From positions 5,022,001-5,086,000 of the forward strand of contig AP026544.2 of the NCBI GenBank assembly GCA_026075535.2: a stretch of DNA of 64,000 nt, in the 5' to 3' direction. A program made the translations under genes and the position numbers. This DNA comes from Tricholoma matsutake. Its lineage: Eukaryota; Basidiomycota; Agaricomycetes; Agaricales; Tricholomataceae. The stretch's first letter is position 1; each line of letters begins with the position of its first letter. The notes below the pieces were generated by a model. The model worked only from the letters and a program-made list of their open reading frames with translations. It ran no database searches and had not been told where the DNA came from. Positions 54,774-64,000 of this stretch are shown here, one piece after another.

Positions 54774-55840
54774 GCATCATTCTGAGAAGTCTGTGAGGCA
54801 CTCACCTGGGAGCTGTCTGGGTTCCCAGCTTGACCATCATCAGGGTGATGGGTGATGGCTTCCTGAACCCCTCCAGATGAAGCTGGGTTGGGGTTTGGGC
54901 CATACAATCCTCCCATGTGATTTTCTGTATTATTCACAGTTGAACAATTACATACCCATTTTTACAACCTTGATTATGGGATGTGCAAAATCTCATTTGT
55001 GTCAAAGGACTCTGTCGTGAAGGAGAGCAGTTAGTAGGGGTGAGGCATTACTTACTGATCCTTAGGACTTCAGCTTCTCAGCATGGCTCATCCATTGACC
55101 TTAATAGGTCGCCATTTACTTGTTTGTACCCAGGGGCTTTCCTGTCCTGTTAGCAAGCTAATGACCAGTAAATGTAGGCCCCCTAGCGGTACCATGATTA
55201 ACAACTATTCCTTCTATTTCTTGAGCAAGGTGCCAATTCCCTCACAAAAAGGCAGTTGTTGCAATAAGGTGATCGAGCTCATGTATTGGAAACTGTATAA
55301 CATAAAGGGACATGATAGTGTGGAAGGTTTTAACAAAGGTATATATTATGTATGGAATCTTATTTATGACCCCTTCCACACCTTCCTCTTACAGGGATGT
55401 GAGGGACCTGGCCAGTGTTCTTGTTTCAGGCAGGGGGTGATGTGGGAGAGGTCACAGTGTAGATGTCAGTATCTTCTTTGATGCTGGCAGATGGGCCAAG
55501 CCATCCCACAAGGTGGGGGAAGGGGCAGAGACCAGAGAGGTGATTTGCAGTTCAAACAAAAGAATTGGTTGTCAAAACAGCAGGTGGCACCCACACCGTA
55601 GTTGAGGGAGTTGAAATGGAGGTTTCTGATTAGGTCAGTCCAGGCATGGAGGTCGTAAAAGGATAGGGGAGGGGGGTCATCACAGTAGATGTTCCAGATT
55701 GTGCAGAGATTGTCAGGGAAAATGGCAATTTTTAGGCTTGAGACACAGATGGAGCGGAGAACTTTGATGGCTGCCTCTGCATCAGGATCAGGGAGCCTGC
55801 TGTGAATAAATGAGGAAACATCTGGATTTGAGGTTATTGT
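54774..55840 (-). pseudogene. LINE: ORF1 C-terminal part and ORF2 start region
   Basis: The minus strand at 55466-55840 encodes ITSNPDVSSFIHSRLPDPDA, LKIAIFPDNLCTIWNIYCDD, a helical region with LHAWTDLIRNLHFNSLNYG, and FFCLNCKSPLWSLPLPPP, which looks like the knuckle region of Tad-type ORF1 proteins. It joins 58652-59148 when the 55841-58651 insertion is removed (SMIT-ITSNP). Closer to Gy-A3, 54774-54937 encodes a Pro/Asn/Ser-rich segment (MNNTENHMGGLYGPNPNPAS) that leads into ORF2. The 54938-55465 part between them has no frame I can resolve. Confidence 0.65.
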
Positions 55841-58651
55841 TAGGGTGTAGCATGGGTCACACCACAGGTAAGATTTCACACACTGCACCTGCACCTGCCA
55901 ACACCGCACCCGTTCTAACACCACAACCACTGATAGGTTGTCTCCTCGGCTCAAGGGCCGATTCACCATTTCGACTACATTCTAATCACATCAGCTAACT
56001 CCCACGATGTCCCAGAAGCAGCGCAACCACTTCTGACCAAGTCTATCGATCATGATATCGTATCGACTGTGTCGAAACATCACCAGCGACATCGATCGTA
56101 CCGAGAAACAACATCACACAACCTTAGGACTATGTGGAAAGCCCCTAAGATCCTTCTAAATGACCATCAAACATCCCCAATCATCTTTGAACAAACCGCG
56201 ACCGTGATTGAACATCATCGACCATCGTTGAGCGTCATCGATTGATATCGAGAGACTACGAGCGACATCGGGTGCCGCATTTGTTATCTATATGGTGGAA
56301 TACTATGCGCCAGGAAGGATTCCAACTCGTGCCCAAACCTGTTGATAGTAGGTCAGCCTCGTTCCAAGTCCCTATTGCGCACAGAACCTGCTGGATGAAT
56401 TATTGCGAGACTTAGCGCAATTTATACACAAAGGACAGTCCCCTTTTAGTTCTATACCCTTTATTACTCTTTCATCATATGATATATATCTTTCTTGTTC
56501 AGATTCCAGTCTCCTTTTTGGCCTTGTGCCTTAACTCATATCTTTTGCCTCATGTTCTACACATGTTTCTCATTCCATTTTAGGAAGTTTCTTTAAAACA
56601 TATAAAACTCTGTAGTATCTACTTGGAAATACAAGAAATCGTCTTCACCTATCGTCTTGTATTAAGTTCTAAGAACCAGATCTATCCTCTAAACAATCTA
56701 AAACTTCTACGAGTTTTCTCGATTGATGAGAAACCTCTGTGACCATCATCGTCCTCAATCTTCCTATGATCCTCTGATCATTAGCACTAGCAAACCATTC
56801 CAACACTTCCTAGTCATTGGCTATAGTCTTTGTATACTAACGACCTATCGAAAGGTCCTCAGAATTCACACCTCGACCATTGACAATAGAACTCATTCAC
56901 CGTCGATCTCATCAATCATCCTTGATATCAATCGATACCCCATCAGACTGCGTCTAATACCTTTGTCTCCTATAGCACTACCTTTGCGACTAGTGCCAAC
57001 TAGTTATCTTCCCATAGGTTCGACTACGAACATTTGGAACAACTCACAGCTTTCCTCTGACTCATTGCAAATATCATTGATTGCCTCATCGGCTGTTTTG
57101 GTGGTTTTCACAGGTTGAGTATCATCACTGCAGTGACAGGTTTTTACCACGGTCTGTCATGAAACACTGCAGGTGTGACACCACATATATACACCATGGA
57201 TTTTTGCCTCAAATTTGATGTTCTATGCTATTAAACATCCTGTGTTTGTATGGTATAAGCCCTTAACTAACTTAACTACACCCTGTACATAATACCTAAG
57301 CTATAGATACTTTTTTAAATTTGAATAACATGAGCAATGGAATTTTATTTAATCATGCTTATCATCCACATGCAAAACAATACACCTTGTCCCTCGTCTC
57401 GAGTGATGGAGGGATTTACTTACTTAATAATTCTATACAATACTACAAAAAGAAAAAACCACTGTCTCGCTTGCAGCAAGATGGCAAGGGGCAAGAGGTC
57501 ATCATGGTGGTGCCCTTCCCAATCGTCGGTGGTTTGTTGTCATCATTCTCATCTCCTGTCATTCTTGTCCTCCCTGTTCTCGTCCCCCCCTTGTCCCCCC
57601 CTTCATTCTTGTTCTCCCTGTTGTTCTTGACCATTCTCATCCCCTCCCCCCTCGTCATCATCAATAGTAAAATCACTACCTAAAACCTTTGTTGTTCGTA
57701 ACAAGAAAATGAAATGAGAAAGGAAAAACCAACTTACCTATGGCCCAAGAGATGGCAGCATCTCTTGGGCCTTTTTTTTTGTTTCGCCCCATCACCATCC
57801 TCTTCCTCATTGCCATCATTGTCATTGCCACCCATGTCATGGTCATTCATCCCCCTCTCTGTCCCTGTCCCCTGGCATTGTCATCCCATCTCATTGCTTC
57901 CTGTTTCCACCCCGCGAACAGTCATTCTCGGTGGCAGATAGGGGTGCTGTGGTGGTGGTGGTGGTTCATTGCTCATTGTTCATCATTGTCATTGTCATCC
58001 TCTGCCCCACATGGTTCATCATCGTCTTCATCGTTCTCCTCCCTTTGTCCCTTGCATCCCTGTCTCCCATTCGTCATTTGTTGTTCCCCTTCCTGTTGTC
58101 CCTTGTCGTCAGCTGCTAGCACCTGCGACCCACCCCATGAGCAGTGGCTCGCAGGGCTAGGGCAGGTGCTGGGCCATTTGTTGTTGCTTCCTTCATAACT
58201 CATCCACCCTGTGAGCAGGGGCTTGCAGCAGTGGGTTCTCCTGGTCCCGTCCTGGGTCATCGTCCTAGGCATCTTGGTGCCATCTCGTTGTTACAGCATA
58301 GATAGAACCTTTAGAAAAAAGAAACAGTTAGTTAATTGAAAGAAATAAACAACTTACTGTTGTTGAGCTGACACTGTACCCTAGAAAAGAGCACATTTAG
58401 TTAGTTGAAAGAAACAAAAAACTTACTATTATGATGGGCAACGCCCATGGGTGAAGAGGAACTGGAAATCTGAAGTCGATCAGTAGTTTGGCAACTGCTG
58501 GATCTGGCAACTCAAGCAACCCGTCAATACCTGTCACACTGCCAAAATGGGTATGGTATGTCACAGGTCTGGCATTTCGGCAACCATACCTGTACCTGTC
58601 CAACCTGTGGGCTGTTTACCGTGGGTTTACCCATACCTGTGCTACACCCTA
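55841..58651 (-). mobile_element. Unclassified TIR element inserted in LINE ORF1, with mixed contents
   Basis: Inverted ends TAGGGTGTAGCA (55841-55852) and TGCTACACCCTA (58640-58651). Flanking GT (or up to GTTA) appears duplicated relative to the restored LINE sequence. The minus-strand end near 58600-58400 encodes GIDGLLELPDPAVAKLLIDF, followed by intron-like GTAAGTT...CTAG stretches, so it may carry a decayed transposase or host-derived gene. The interior 55900-57110 differs in style (more CG, no ORF) and may be another insertion. 57540-58100 is pyrimidine-rich low complexity. Superfamily not determined. Confidence 0.55.
57540..58120. repeat. Low-complexity pyrimidine/GTC-rich stretch
   Basis: Plus strand dominated by CATC, CTCC, TCCC and TGTCCC short words. 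The overlapping ORFs are compositional artefacts. Confidence 0.6.
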
Positions 58652-59679
58652 GTTATCATGGAGTGAACGAGGGCTGCAACCAGTGCATTGCTCTCGGGAG
58701 CATTTGGGTAAGTTAGGTTTTTGACAGTGCAGATGTAAGAGGGTAGGACTTGTTGGAAGGGGGTGAAGAAAACAGTGAGCTTAGCAGTTGAGCAGACTGC
58801 AAGCTGGGTGAGAGTGTTGATGACATCCTGGGAGAGGCCCATAACAAGGAAGTACCAGGGGGAGGCGAGACATTCCCCATTGTCAAACTTGTTTGATGGG
58901 GGGCTAACAATTACATCTTTGGAGGATCGAGGGGTGATAATCTTGGTAATGAGAGAGAGGATCCTCCCCTGGGCATTTTCCTCATAGTGAGCGCACCATG
59001 GGTGGGCCCAGAGTTTTGGGCCAGGCTTGGGAGACCAGTGGAAGACTAGCTTGTCTGACACATTGTGCCAGATGGGGCAGCAGATCTGTGGTGTGGGGAA
59101 GCTATTGGAGGGGGGGGCAGTGATCCAGAGACCATTATCAAGTGTCATGGTGCCATTACATATTTCACCCTGTAAGGTAAAGGGGGGATGGGTAGGGGGA
59201 GGCCAGCATTCAATTGTTCAGGGGATCCTCGCAGGGGGGGATGAGGAGGAGTCCTTTGGTGGGGTCAGAGTAGAGAATTTGAATGTGTGAGAAAGATGTA
59301 CCTGAGGGGCAGCACTCAGTATGTTAGCCGAGTGGCTATCAGCTGTCGAGGAGGCAGAGGCACCCTGTTTGTCTTTGGCTGCTTTCTCAATGTGGGCATC
59401 CGAGTGGCTTCCAGAATGGCCACATTTATTGTGGCCAGAGTCAGTGTTCATAAACTTGGAGGGAGGCATGGGAATGCTTGTGTAAAGGGTTGTGGAGATT
59501 GTTGCAGATGGAAGGAAGAGGCTGGGGGCCACAGTTGTGGATTGGGGAGTTTTTGTATGAGATGAGGTCACTGGGTCATCAGATGCCGAGAACACATGTT
59601 GTGGTGCTAAAGATGGGGGTGATCTCTTTGAGCATTGGAGCATGTTGATTGTGGCATTTCTTGGGCAATGCATGCACAT
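58652..59679 (-). pseudogene. LINE ORF1 N-terminal part
   Basis: Two minus-strand segments. 59218-59679 encodes a Ser/Thr/Pro-rich N-terminus (SASDDPVTSSHTKTPQSTTV ... KAAKDKQGASASSTADS). 58652-59148 encodes a more ordered region: LVFHWSPKPGPKLWAHPWCA, GECLASPWYFLVMGLSQDVI and FTPFQQVLPSYICTVKNLTY. It continues into 55840 after the insertion is removed. The position upstream of the endonuclease and the continuity identify it as LINE ORF1 (RNA-binding, Gag-like). The exact start codon and 5' UTR were not fixed. Confidence 0.65.
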
Positions 59680-60389
59680 TAGGGCTGGCTATGTCAGGGG
59701 GTGGCACTGATCCCTCTGTTCAAAGGTTTGTTGCTGATGGGGGGAGTGATTGCACTCATGGCTCAGTTAATGAGTGGCTGGGCAACTCTTGAGATTCTGG
59801 AGAGGCTTATGGTGAAGTGGGGGCTGCCAAGGCAGCTATTAGAGCACATTGGTGCATTCAAGGTTAAAATATGTCTCTGTTTGGTGGTAGAGAGACGTCC
59901 AACGACGCAGAGTATCAGCACCACCGTACTTCATATATGGTAGTACAAGTTCAAGAGCCCCTTCAGGTTGGCAGAATTTCATCCTATATATTATGGAAAT
60001 CAAGACTGATCAGCCCCAATTCGGGCATGGCCGAATCATATTCAGCTCGGCATGTAATCAGGACCTGAGACACCATTGATTTGTTAACAATGGCTACAGT
60101 AATGCTTGCTGGCTGGTCAGTCATGTTGTATATGTATGACATCTATGTCTATAGTGCTTCCTTTCTTATATATGTATCCCTACACAACATCTTTATGTAT
60201 GTCATGTATTTATGTTGTTTGAGATCATTGTTCAAGTTGGCCATGCACCTTGGTCATGGTCATCAGCTTGTCATTTTTTTCACCAACCCACAACATCGAA
60301 AATTTAATCCAATACACTCTTTAGTCCAACACACTCTTTAACCCATCCTCTTTAATCCAACACACTCTTTAGATTTACTGTTATTCAGC
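59680..60389. other. LINE 5' boundary region and spacer
   Basis: The LINE 5' UTR probably ends somewhere before about 59910. No gene recognised. 60298-60372 contains a short tandem repeat. Confidence 0.4.
60298..60372 (+). repeat. Short tandem repeat CCAACACACTCTTTA
   Basis: Four imperfect units of about 16-20 bp (for example TTAATCCAACACACTCTTTA) directly upstream of the alpha-kinase-like pseudogene. Confidence 0.75.
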
Positions 60390-63123
60390 ATGCCAGAGTT
60401 TGCTGTCGAGTTCACCTCTGAAAACCAGGCAATATGTGGTGGCCATTGCAAACAGAGGCTCGAGCCAACAGCTGACATCTTCTACTTGCATAATAATGAT
60501 CCTACTCTGCCAGGGCGTAAGGTTTGCAAGAAATGCCACCAGCATTACATAGGCAAGGCTACAACACGTCGTGCCAGTGGTACATTTTTTTACTGTTGCA
60601 TTGGAATTCTCATCAATCTGGTGATGATTGCAGAAACAAATGATATTGAATTGATTCGGCAGCAGGTTGCTATGGCGCAATGTGGTGGTTAGTCAACAAT
60701 TACATTTTTTATGAAGTGCAAAATGTTGACATACTGGAAAGAATGGTCAGATTCTATCATCTATCCAATTGGATCCAGTAATCCATTTGGCATGTCAAGC
60801 AGCCAGCAAGGATATCCAAAGCTTCTCCCAGCTGGTCCAGTAGTCATGACACCAGCGATGAATAATAATATGCAACCAGTGCAGTTCCCTGCAGAATTCC
60901 GAAACCTCCCGCTTGCAAATGGCTATCAAGCTGCTCATCAGTGTTATGTTGAATTCAAACAGCATCTGAGTGCACAAGCGTATGCCTATGGACTGACAGC
61001 TGAAGTGGTTATTATCAAGTTCTGGATGAAAACACAAGTCCCTAACCGCAAAACAGCCCTCCTTGTCTCAGTACTTGATAACAGAATTAGTTTACAACAT
61101 TGGAGACTGTTGACAAGGCAACATATATAGGATATATGTGAAATGGTTGGGAGCATACCTGTGCATATTGGTGTCCGAGATCTCAAGCTGACTAGGGTCA
61201 TGGCCATTGTGCATAAGTATTTCAAATGGACCAAAGGCCTGGCACTCACCCCAGATGATGTGGAGCTGCGCTCTGCAAATTGGGAGGAGTACCTGCCAAA
61301 GGGAGAGGGTCACTTTGATTGTGATGCGATTTCCGATCGGTATTTCAAGGTATCGAAAGGCAAGAGATGATTTGAATCTGGATCCAAGGTTTTGGAGCTT
61401 GTCCTAGCACTGCCTTATGAGAAATATGAGATAGCATATCAGCATAGTATTGAAGACGACGAGCCTCGACAGGTATTAGAATGGTTGATGAGTCATCTGA
61501 TCTGTTTTACTGACTACTGCCTGCAATGCACAGCCAGAGAGCGAAATCAATCCACCATTCATCAACTTGAACAAAGACAGTGCCAGGAACAAAGCTACCA
61601 GAAAACCTAGGCCCAGGGAGGATAAAACCCTACTATTCTTTCCAAATGCCTCTCCACTGGCAAGCCAGTCCAATATCTCAGCATCAAATGAGGGTCTAAC
61701 CTACAAGGTTCATGTTGTTCTAATGGACTCCTTGATACTTATTGGGACATTCCAGGACATACCTCAGGCTGTTCACGCACCCATCCAGGATAGCCTTATC
61801 ACAAACTTGAACCGACAATACAGCAACATGACGCCAAGTCACCACAGGGACTTAACAATGGGACAAGCCTTGCCTGTGCCAAGCAACAAACGTTCTAGTC
61901 TAGATGCCTCTCAACTGCGATGTGCACTGCTTGCCCAAAAAGCTCCAAGCCGAAGAGTGATGCAAGGAATATGTATGTAAAGATCATAGCTGTAAACGAT
62001 ACATGACCATGACTGACATCATCAAAGTCAATCACAGAGTGCTTGAATGCACCATATATCCAACTGAATTTCTGTCAATTGATAAACTCATCACCAACCC
62101 GAAAGGGCCAATTCTCCTCACCAAGAAGGCATTCCCTGCGACTCTGACCTTCACCTCTGCAAACCCAATTGCAGGTGCATGCAAGTTAGCATACTTTGGC
62201 CAGACTGACAAGCCGGTGTTCAACAACTCCACGTCCCTCGATGTCTGCATCAAGGAAGCCTTTGGCATTGACCCTGTCTCAGCAAAATGAGAAGTGTAGG
62301 ATGGACCCAAACAAGGGGAACTCCTCATGATTGAAATCAATTGCTCTTGTTGGGCCTCGGCTTTGACGCATCTTGTTTATGAGTTCATGGAAAGGAAGAA
62401 TACAACTTATGGTACTGAACCACCATTCAAAGTACCCAACATGCACTATGTTAATGTGGTTTTGGCAGTTGCCAACAATCACAAACGGGAGATGTACCTG
62501 CTGGAGGAGGTGATTAGTGAGTTGGACGGGGACTTTTGGAAGTACATCAATAATACTGCTGCAACGGTGCTTTCCCAGACAGACCCAGATCGGCAGTATG
62601 TTGGCAATTTCTTGTCTTTTACTCAACATGTCCAAATGCTCGAGACAAATGAGTAAGTCTTCGTATCAGACCAACAAGGTTAGTCTACAGAATGCCTGCA
62701 ACTTGCCATCAGCATCTGTACTCATTAATACCTTGTTGACAGGAGGTCTTACACTACTCTCAGACCCACAAATAATCACCTCACCATGAAGCCTTCTGAT
62801 AATTTCTGTCAAATTTCCTGTTGAATGTTGACTTTTGATTCTGTAGAGCTCTGAGACCTGGGTGTGTCTTTGCTGATGGGAATCTGGCAGCTGCATCCAA
62901 GTACTTTGGCAATGATCACATCTGCAATGAATTCTGTGAATACTATGAATTACCAAAGATTTCACCAAGCATTCAACTGTCTCGTGACCCAGCAATCATC
63001 ATTGAACAGGTGCGAAAAGAGCTCGAGAAAGAATCAAGAATTGAAAACCAGTTTGAGGATGGGGAAATAACTGAGGGTGGATGGTCTGCTAGACCACAGA
63101 AGAGAAGGAAAACTCTTGCTTAG
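60390..63123 (+). pseudogene. Fungal alpha-kinase-like gene, broken
   Basis: Starts MPEFAVEFTSENQ with a zinc-finger-like pair ICGGHC...VCKKCHQHY. A variable middle region follows (60711-61980). The C-terminal alpha-kinase domain is at 62003-63100: ANPIAGACKLAYFGQTD, INCSCWASALTHLVYEFMER, FLSFTQHVQMLETNE, VFVSDQQG joined through a GT-AG intron (62680-62742) to GGLTLLSDPQI, then VFADGNLAAASKYFGNDHIC with the HxCx3C zinc module NDHICNEFCEYYELP. In the family these are the catalytic and zinc-binding blocks. In-frame stops at 61128, 61368, 62288, 62297 and 62654, and an apparently lost splice donor near 62788, argue for a pseudogene. Alpha-kinases are expanded in basidiomycetes. Confidence 0.72.
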
Positions 63124-63335
63124 GACATTGTGGCCCATGCCATTCTTCTTTGAAGTAGATTCTGCATCTTTCATTTTTCGATTTCGCATCACTCTTATTT
63201 GATATGCAATACCCATAGACTGCCTCTTTAATAAGGACTCAAATTTAACGTAGCTTTTCTTTAATCAAACCTGCTATTAATGTTGTTCAAACATGGGAAA
63301 CAAGCATTGATTTGAGGAATAACAGGTATACAAAA

Positions 63336-63785
63336 CTAGTCAAAATCTTCATCAGATGACGACCCACTGCCATTGCTCTCTTCATCATCAGTAAATGTTG
63401 CATAGTATATTGCAGGCTGCTGATCAACAGGACATGGAATCACTGGCTCCCTCAGCCCTCCAACATATAGATCTCCATGTGGCCCAACTATATTATCATC
63501 ATTTCGCAGATCTCTAAGCCTGGGAAGAAGCTGCACATCCTCTTCTTCAACAACCTGTGTCATTTCTTGATACTCTGCAAGGACTTGAGTGACTGCAGGA
63601 TTGTTTCCTAGATTCCAAAATTCCTGGAGGAGTTGGAGATAAACATTCCAGAATGTATCAGATGTAACAGTTGGTCTCCCCATCTTGCTGTATAGCTCTT
63701 GCACACGCTCTTCAAACAATGGGGGTACAAGTTGGAAAACTGGGTCATCACTTGGGGCATAGATCTCCTCCATTTCATCTAACAA
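63336..63785 (-). CDS. Acidic C-terminal exon of an unknown protein
   Basis: An open 149-codon stretch (MLDEMEEIYAPSDDPVFQL ... SNGSGSSSDEDFD). Composition is strongly acidic at the C-terminus. The frame stays open above the ATG (SPYIVPQSLLDEM) up to a CTAG just before TCCCC near 63812, which could be an intron acceptor, so this may be the last exon of a larger gene extending beyond the window. No domain recognised. The helical middle (FWNVYLQLLQEFWNL) and acidic tail do not identify a function. Confidence 0.45.
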   Translation of the reverse strand: MLDEMEEIYAPSDDPVFQLVPPLFEERVQELYSKMGRPTVTSDTFWNVYLQLLQEFWNLGNNPAVTQVLAEYQEMTQVVEEEDVQLLPRLRDLRNDDNIVGPHGDLYVGGLREPVIPCPVDQQPAIYYATFTDDEESNGSGSSSDEDFD

Positions 63786-64000
63786 GGATTGGGGGACAAT
63801 GTAAGGGGACTAGGGGGGTGCCCTGTGTGTTTCTCCAATTTTTTACATTCATTCTATATTTTTCCTCACTTCATTTCCTTCTATTCTTCATTTTCTATGA
63901 TTTTTCCGGATTTTATCACTAATTTTCCCTTTCTATCATGTTTGTGCATGTTGACAGTTTTATATTTAGAGGCAGAGCACCCCTTCCGACATCTACCCCT
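63786..64000. other. T-rich end of window
   Basis: No supported gene. Contains a weak inverted pair GGGGTGCCCTG (63815) and CAGAGCACCCC (63973). Confidence 0.4.

Larger units (their letters stand above)
32221..59679 (-). mobile_element. Tad-like LINE (non-LTR retrotransposon), carrier of five nested insertions
   Basis: On the minus strand the element runs from ORF1 (about 59679) to an A-rich 3' tail (T-runs on the plus strand at 32221-32255). LINE sequence occupies 58652-59679, 54774-55840, 46276-46629, 39281-40588, 35887-38462 and 32221-33239, about 7.1 kb. Its domain order is ORF1 with a knuckle-like region, APE endonuclease, RT with FADD, RNase H and a C-terminal zinc-binding domain, as in fungal Tad-clade LINEs. 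Each interruption can be closed to restore a continuous reading. The 5' end and target duplication were not established. Confidence 0.88.

Noticed and set aside
56290..56400. Reverse-complement tRNA-like words (GCGCCAGGAAGGATTCC) near 56310
   Set aside because: A T-arm stem and D-arm cannot be paired and the anticodon arm is not evident. Not called as a tRNA or SINE.
57721..58200. 152-codon hydrophobic ORF at 57740-58198
   Set aside because: Composition follows the pyrimidine-rich low-complexity DNA in all frames. No membrane-protein organisation or homology recognised.
32212..59917. Shared 7-mer AGTATCA at 32212 and 59911 as LINE target-site duplication
   Set aside because: The left copy is not directly adjacent to the tail and a 7-mer match is not rare in the ~400 bp inspected. 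Left open.
63815..63983. Small MITE with ends GGGGTGCCCTG/CAGAGCACCCC
   Set aside because: Only 10 of 11 bases match and no duplication or second copy is visible.
1..64000. CRISPR array, bacterial operon or phage features
   Set aside because: No regular direct repeats with unique spacers. Introns and element types are eukaryotic.

Overview
The window looks like a transposon-rich stretch of an Agaricomycete-type (mushroom-forming basidiomycete) genome. Three things suggest this: the host genes have many 48-60 bp GT-AG introns, the gene families are typical of these fungi (a DUF7598-like membrane protein, an UNC13/MUN-C2 protein, a fungal alpha-kinase), and the mobile elements are chromodomain Ty3/gypsy, Ty1/copia, Tad-like LINE, pogo/CENP-B and Helitron types. 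No species is claimed.

Layout. 1-8262: Ty3/gypsy element Gy-A1 (5' part outside the window), split at 433/6454 by a second gypsy element, Gy-B (434-6453, TSD ctgat). 8263-12391: old sequence with a decayed Helitron-like Rep/DUF6570 relic. 12392-15390: Gy-A2, a 5' fragment of the Gy-A family, fused to a 3'-truncated pogo transposon Pg-1 (15391-17367). 17433-22983: copia element Co-B (TSD gaaca). 22989-31227: an island of host DNA with two apparently intact genes on the minus strand, a DUF7598-like membrane protein (24395-25360) and an UNC13-like protein (25794-30631). 31228-32085: a long foldback element, FB-1. 32221 to about 59700: one minus-strand LINE of about 7 kb, expanded to about 27 kb by five later insertions: pogo Pg-2 (33240-35884), palindromic CACTA-like FB-2 (38463-39280), copia Co-C (40594-46270, TSD gtgaa), full-length gypsy Gy-A3 (46630-54773, TSD gcatc), and an unclassified TIR element (55841-58651). 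60390-63123: a broken alpha-kinase gene. 63336-63785: an acidic ORF of unknown function.

Two themes tie the window together. First, the retrotransposon biology is readable. Both gypsy families carry an 11-nt primer-binding site perfectly complementary to an 11-nt LTR segment that begins 34 bp after the start of a TATA box, which is the arrangement of Tf1/sushi-type self-priming elements. Both copia elements carry a copia-type internal initiator-tRNA-Met primer site. Gy-A has a textbook -1 frameshift heptamer at its gag stop and an extra 3' ORF with zinc knuckles and a membrane helix. Second, decay is almost entirely CpG-driven. The 16 premature stops read in the Gy-B, Co-B and Co-C frames are all TGA, most at expected arginines (CGA), and 25 of 29 LTR-LTR substitutions counted by eye are at CpG-derived dinucleotides. 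This is the footprint expected of heavily methylated repeats. All calls are by reading; no database search was run.
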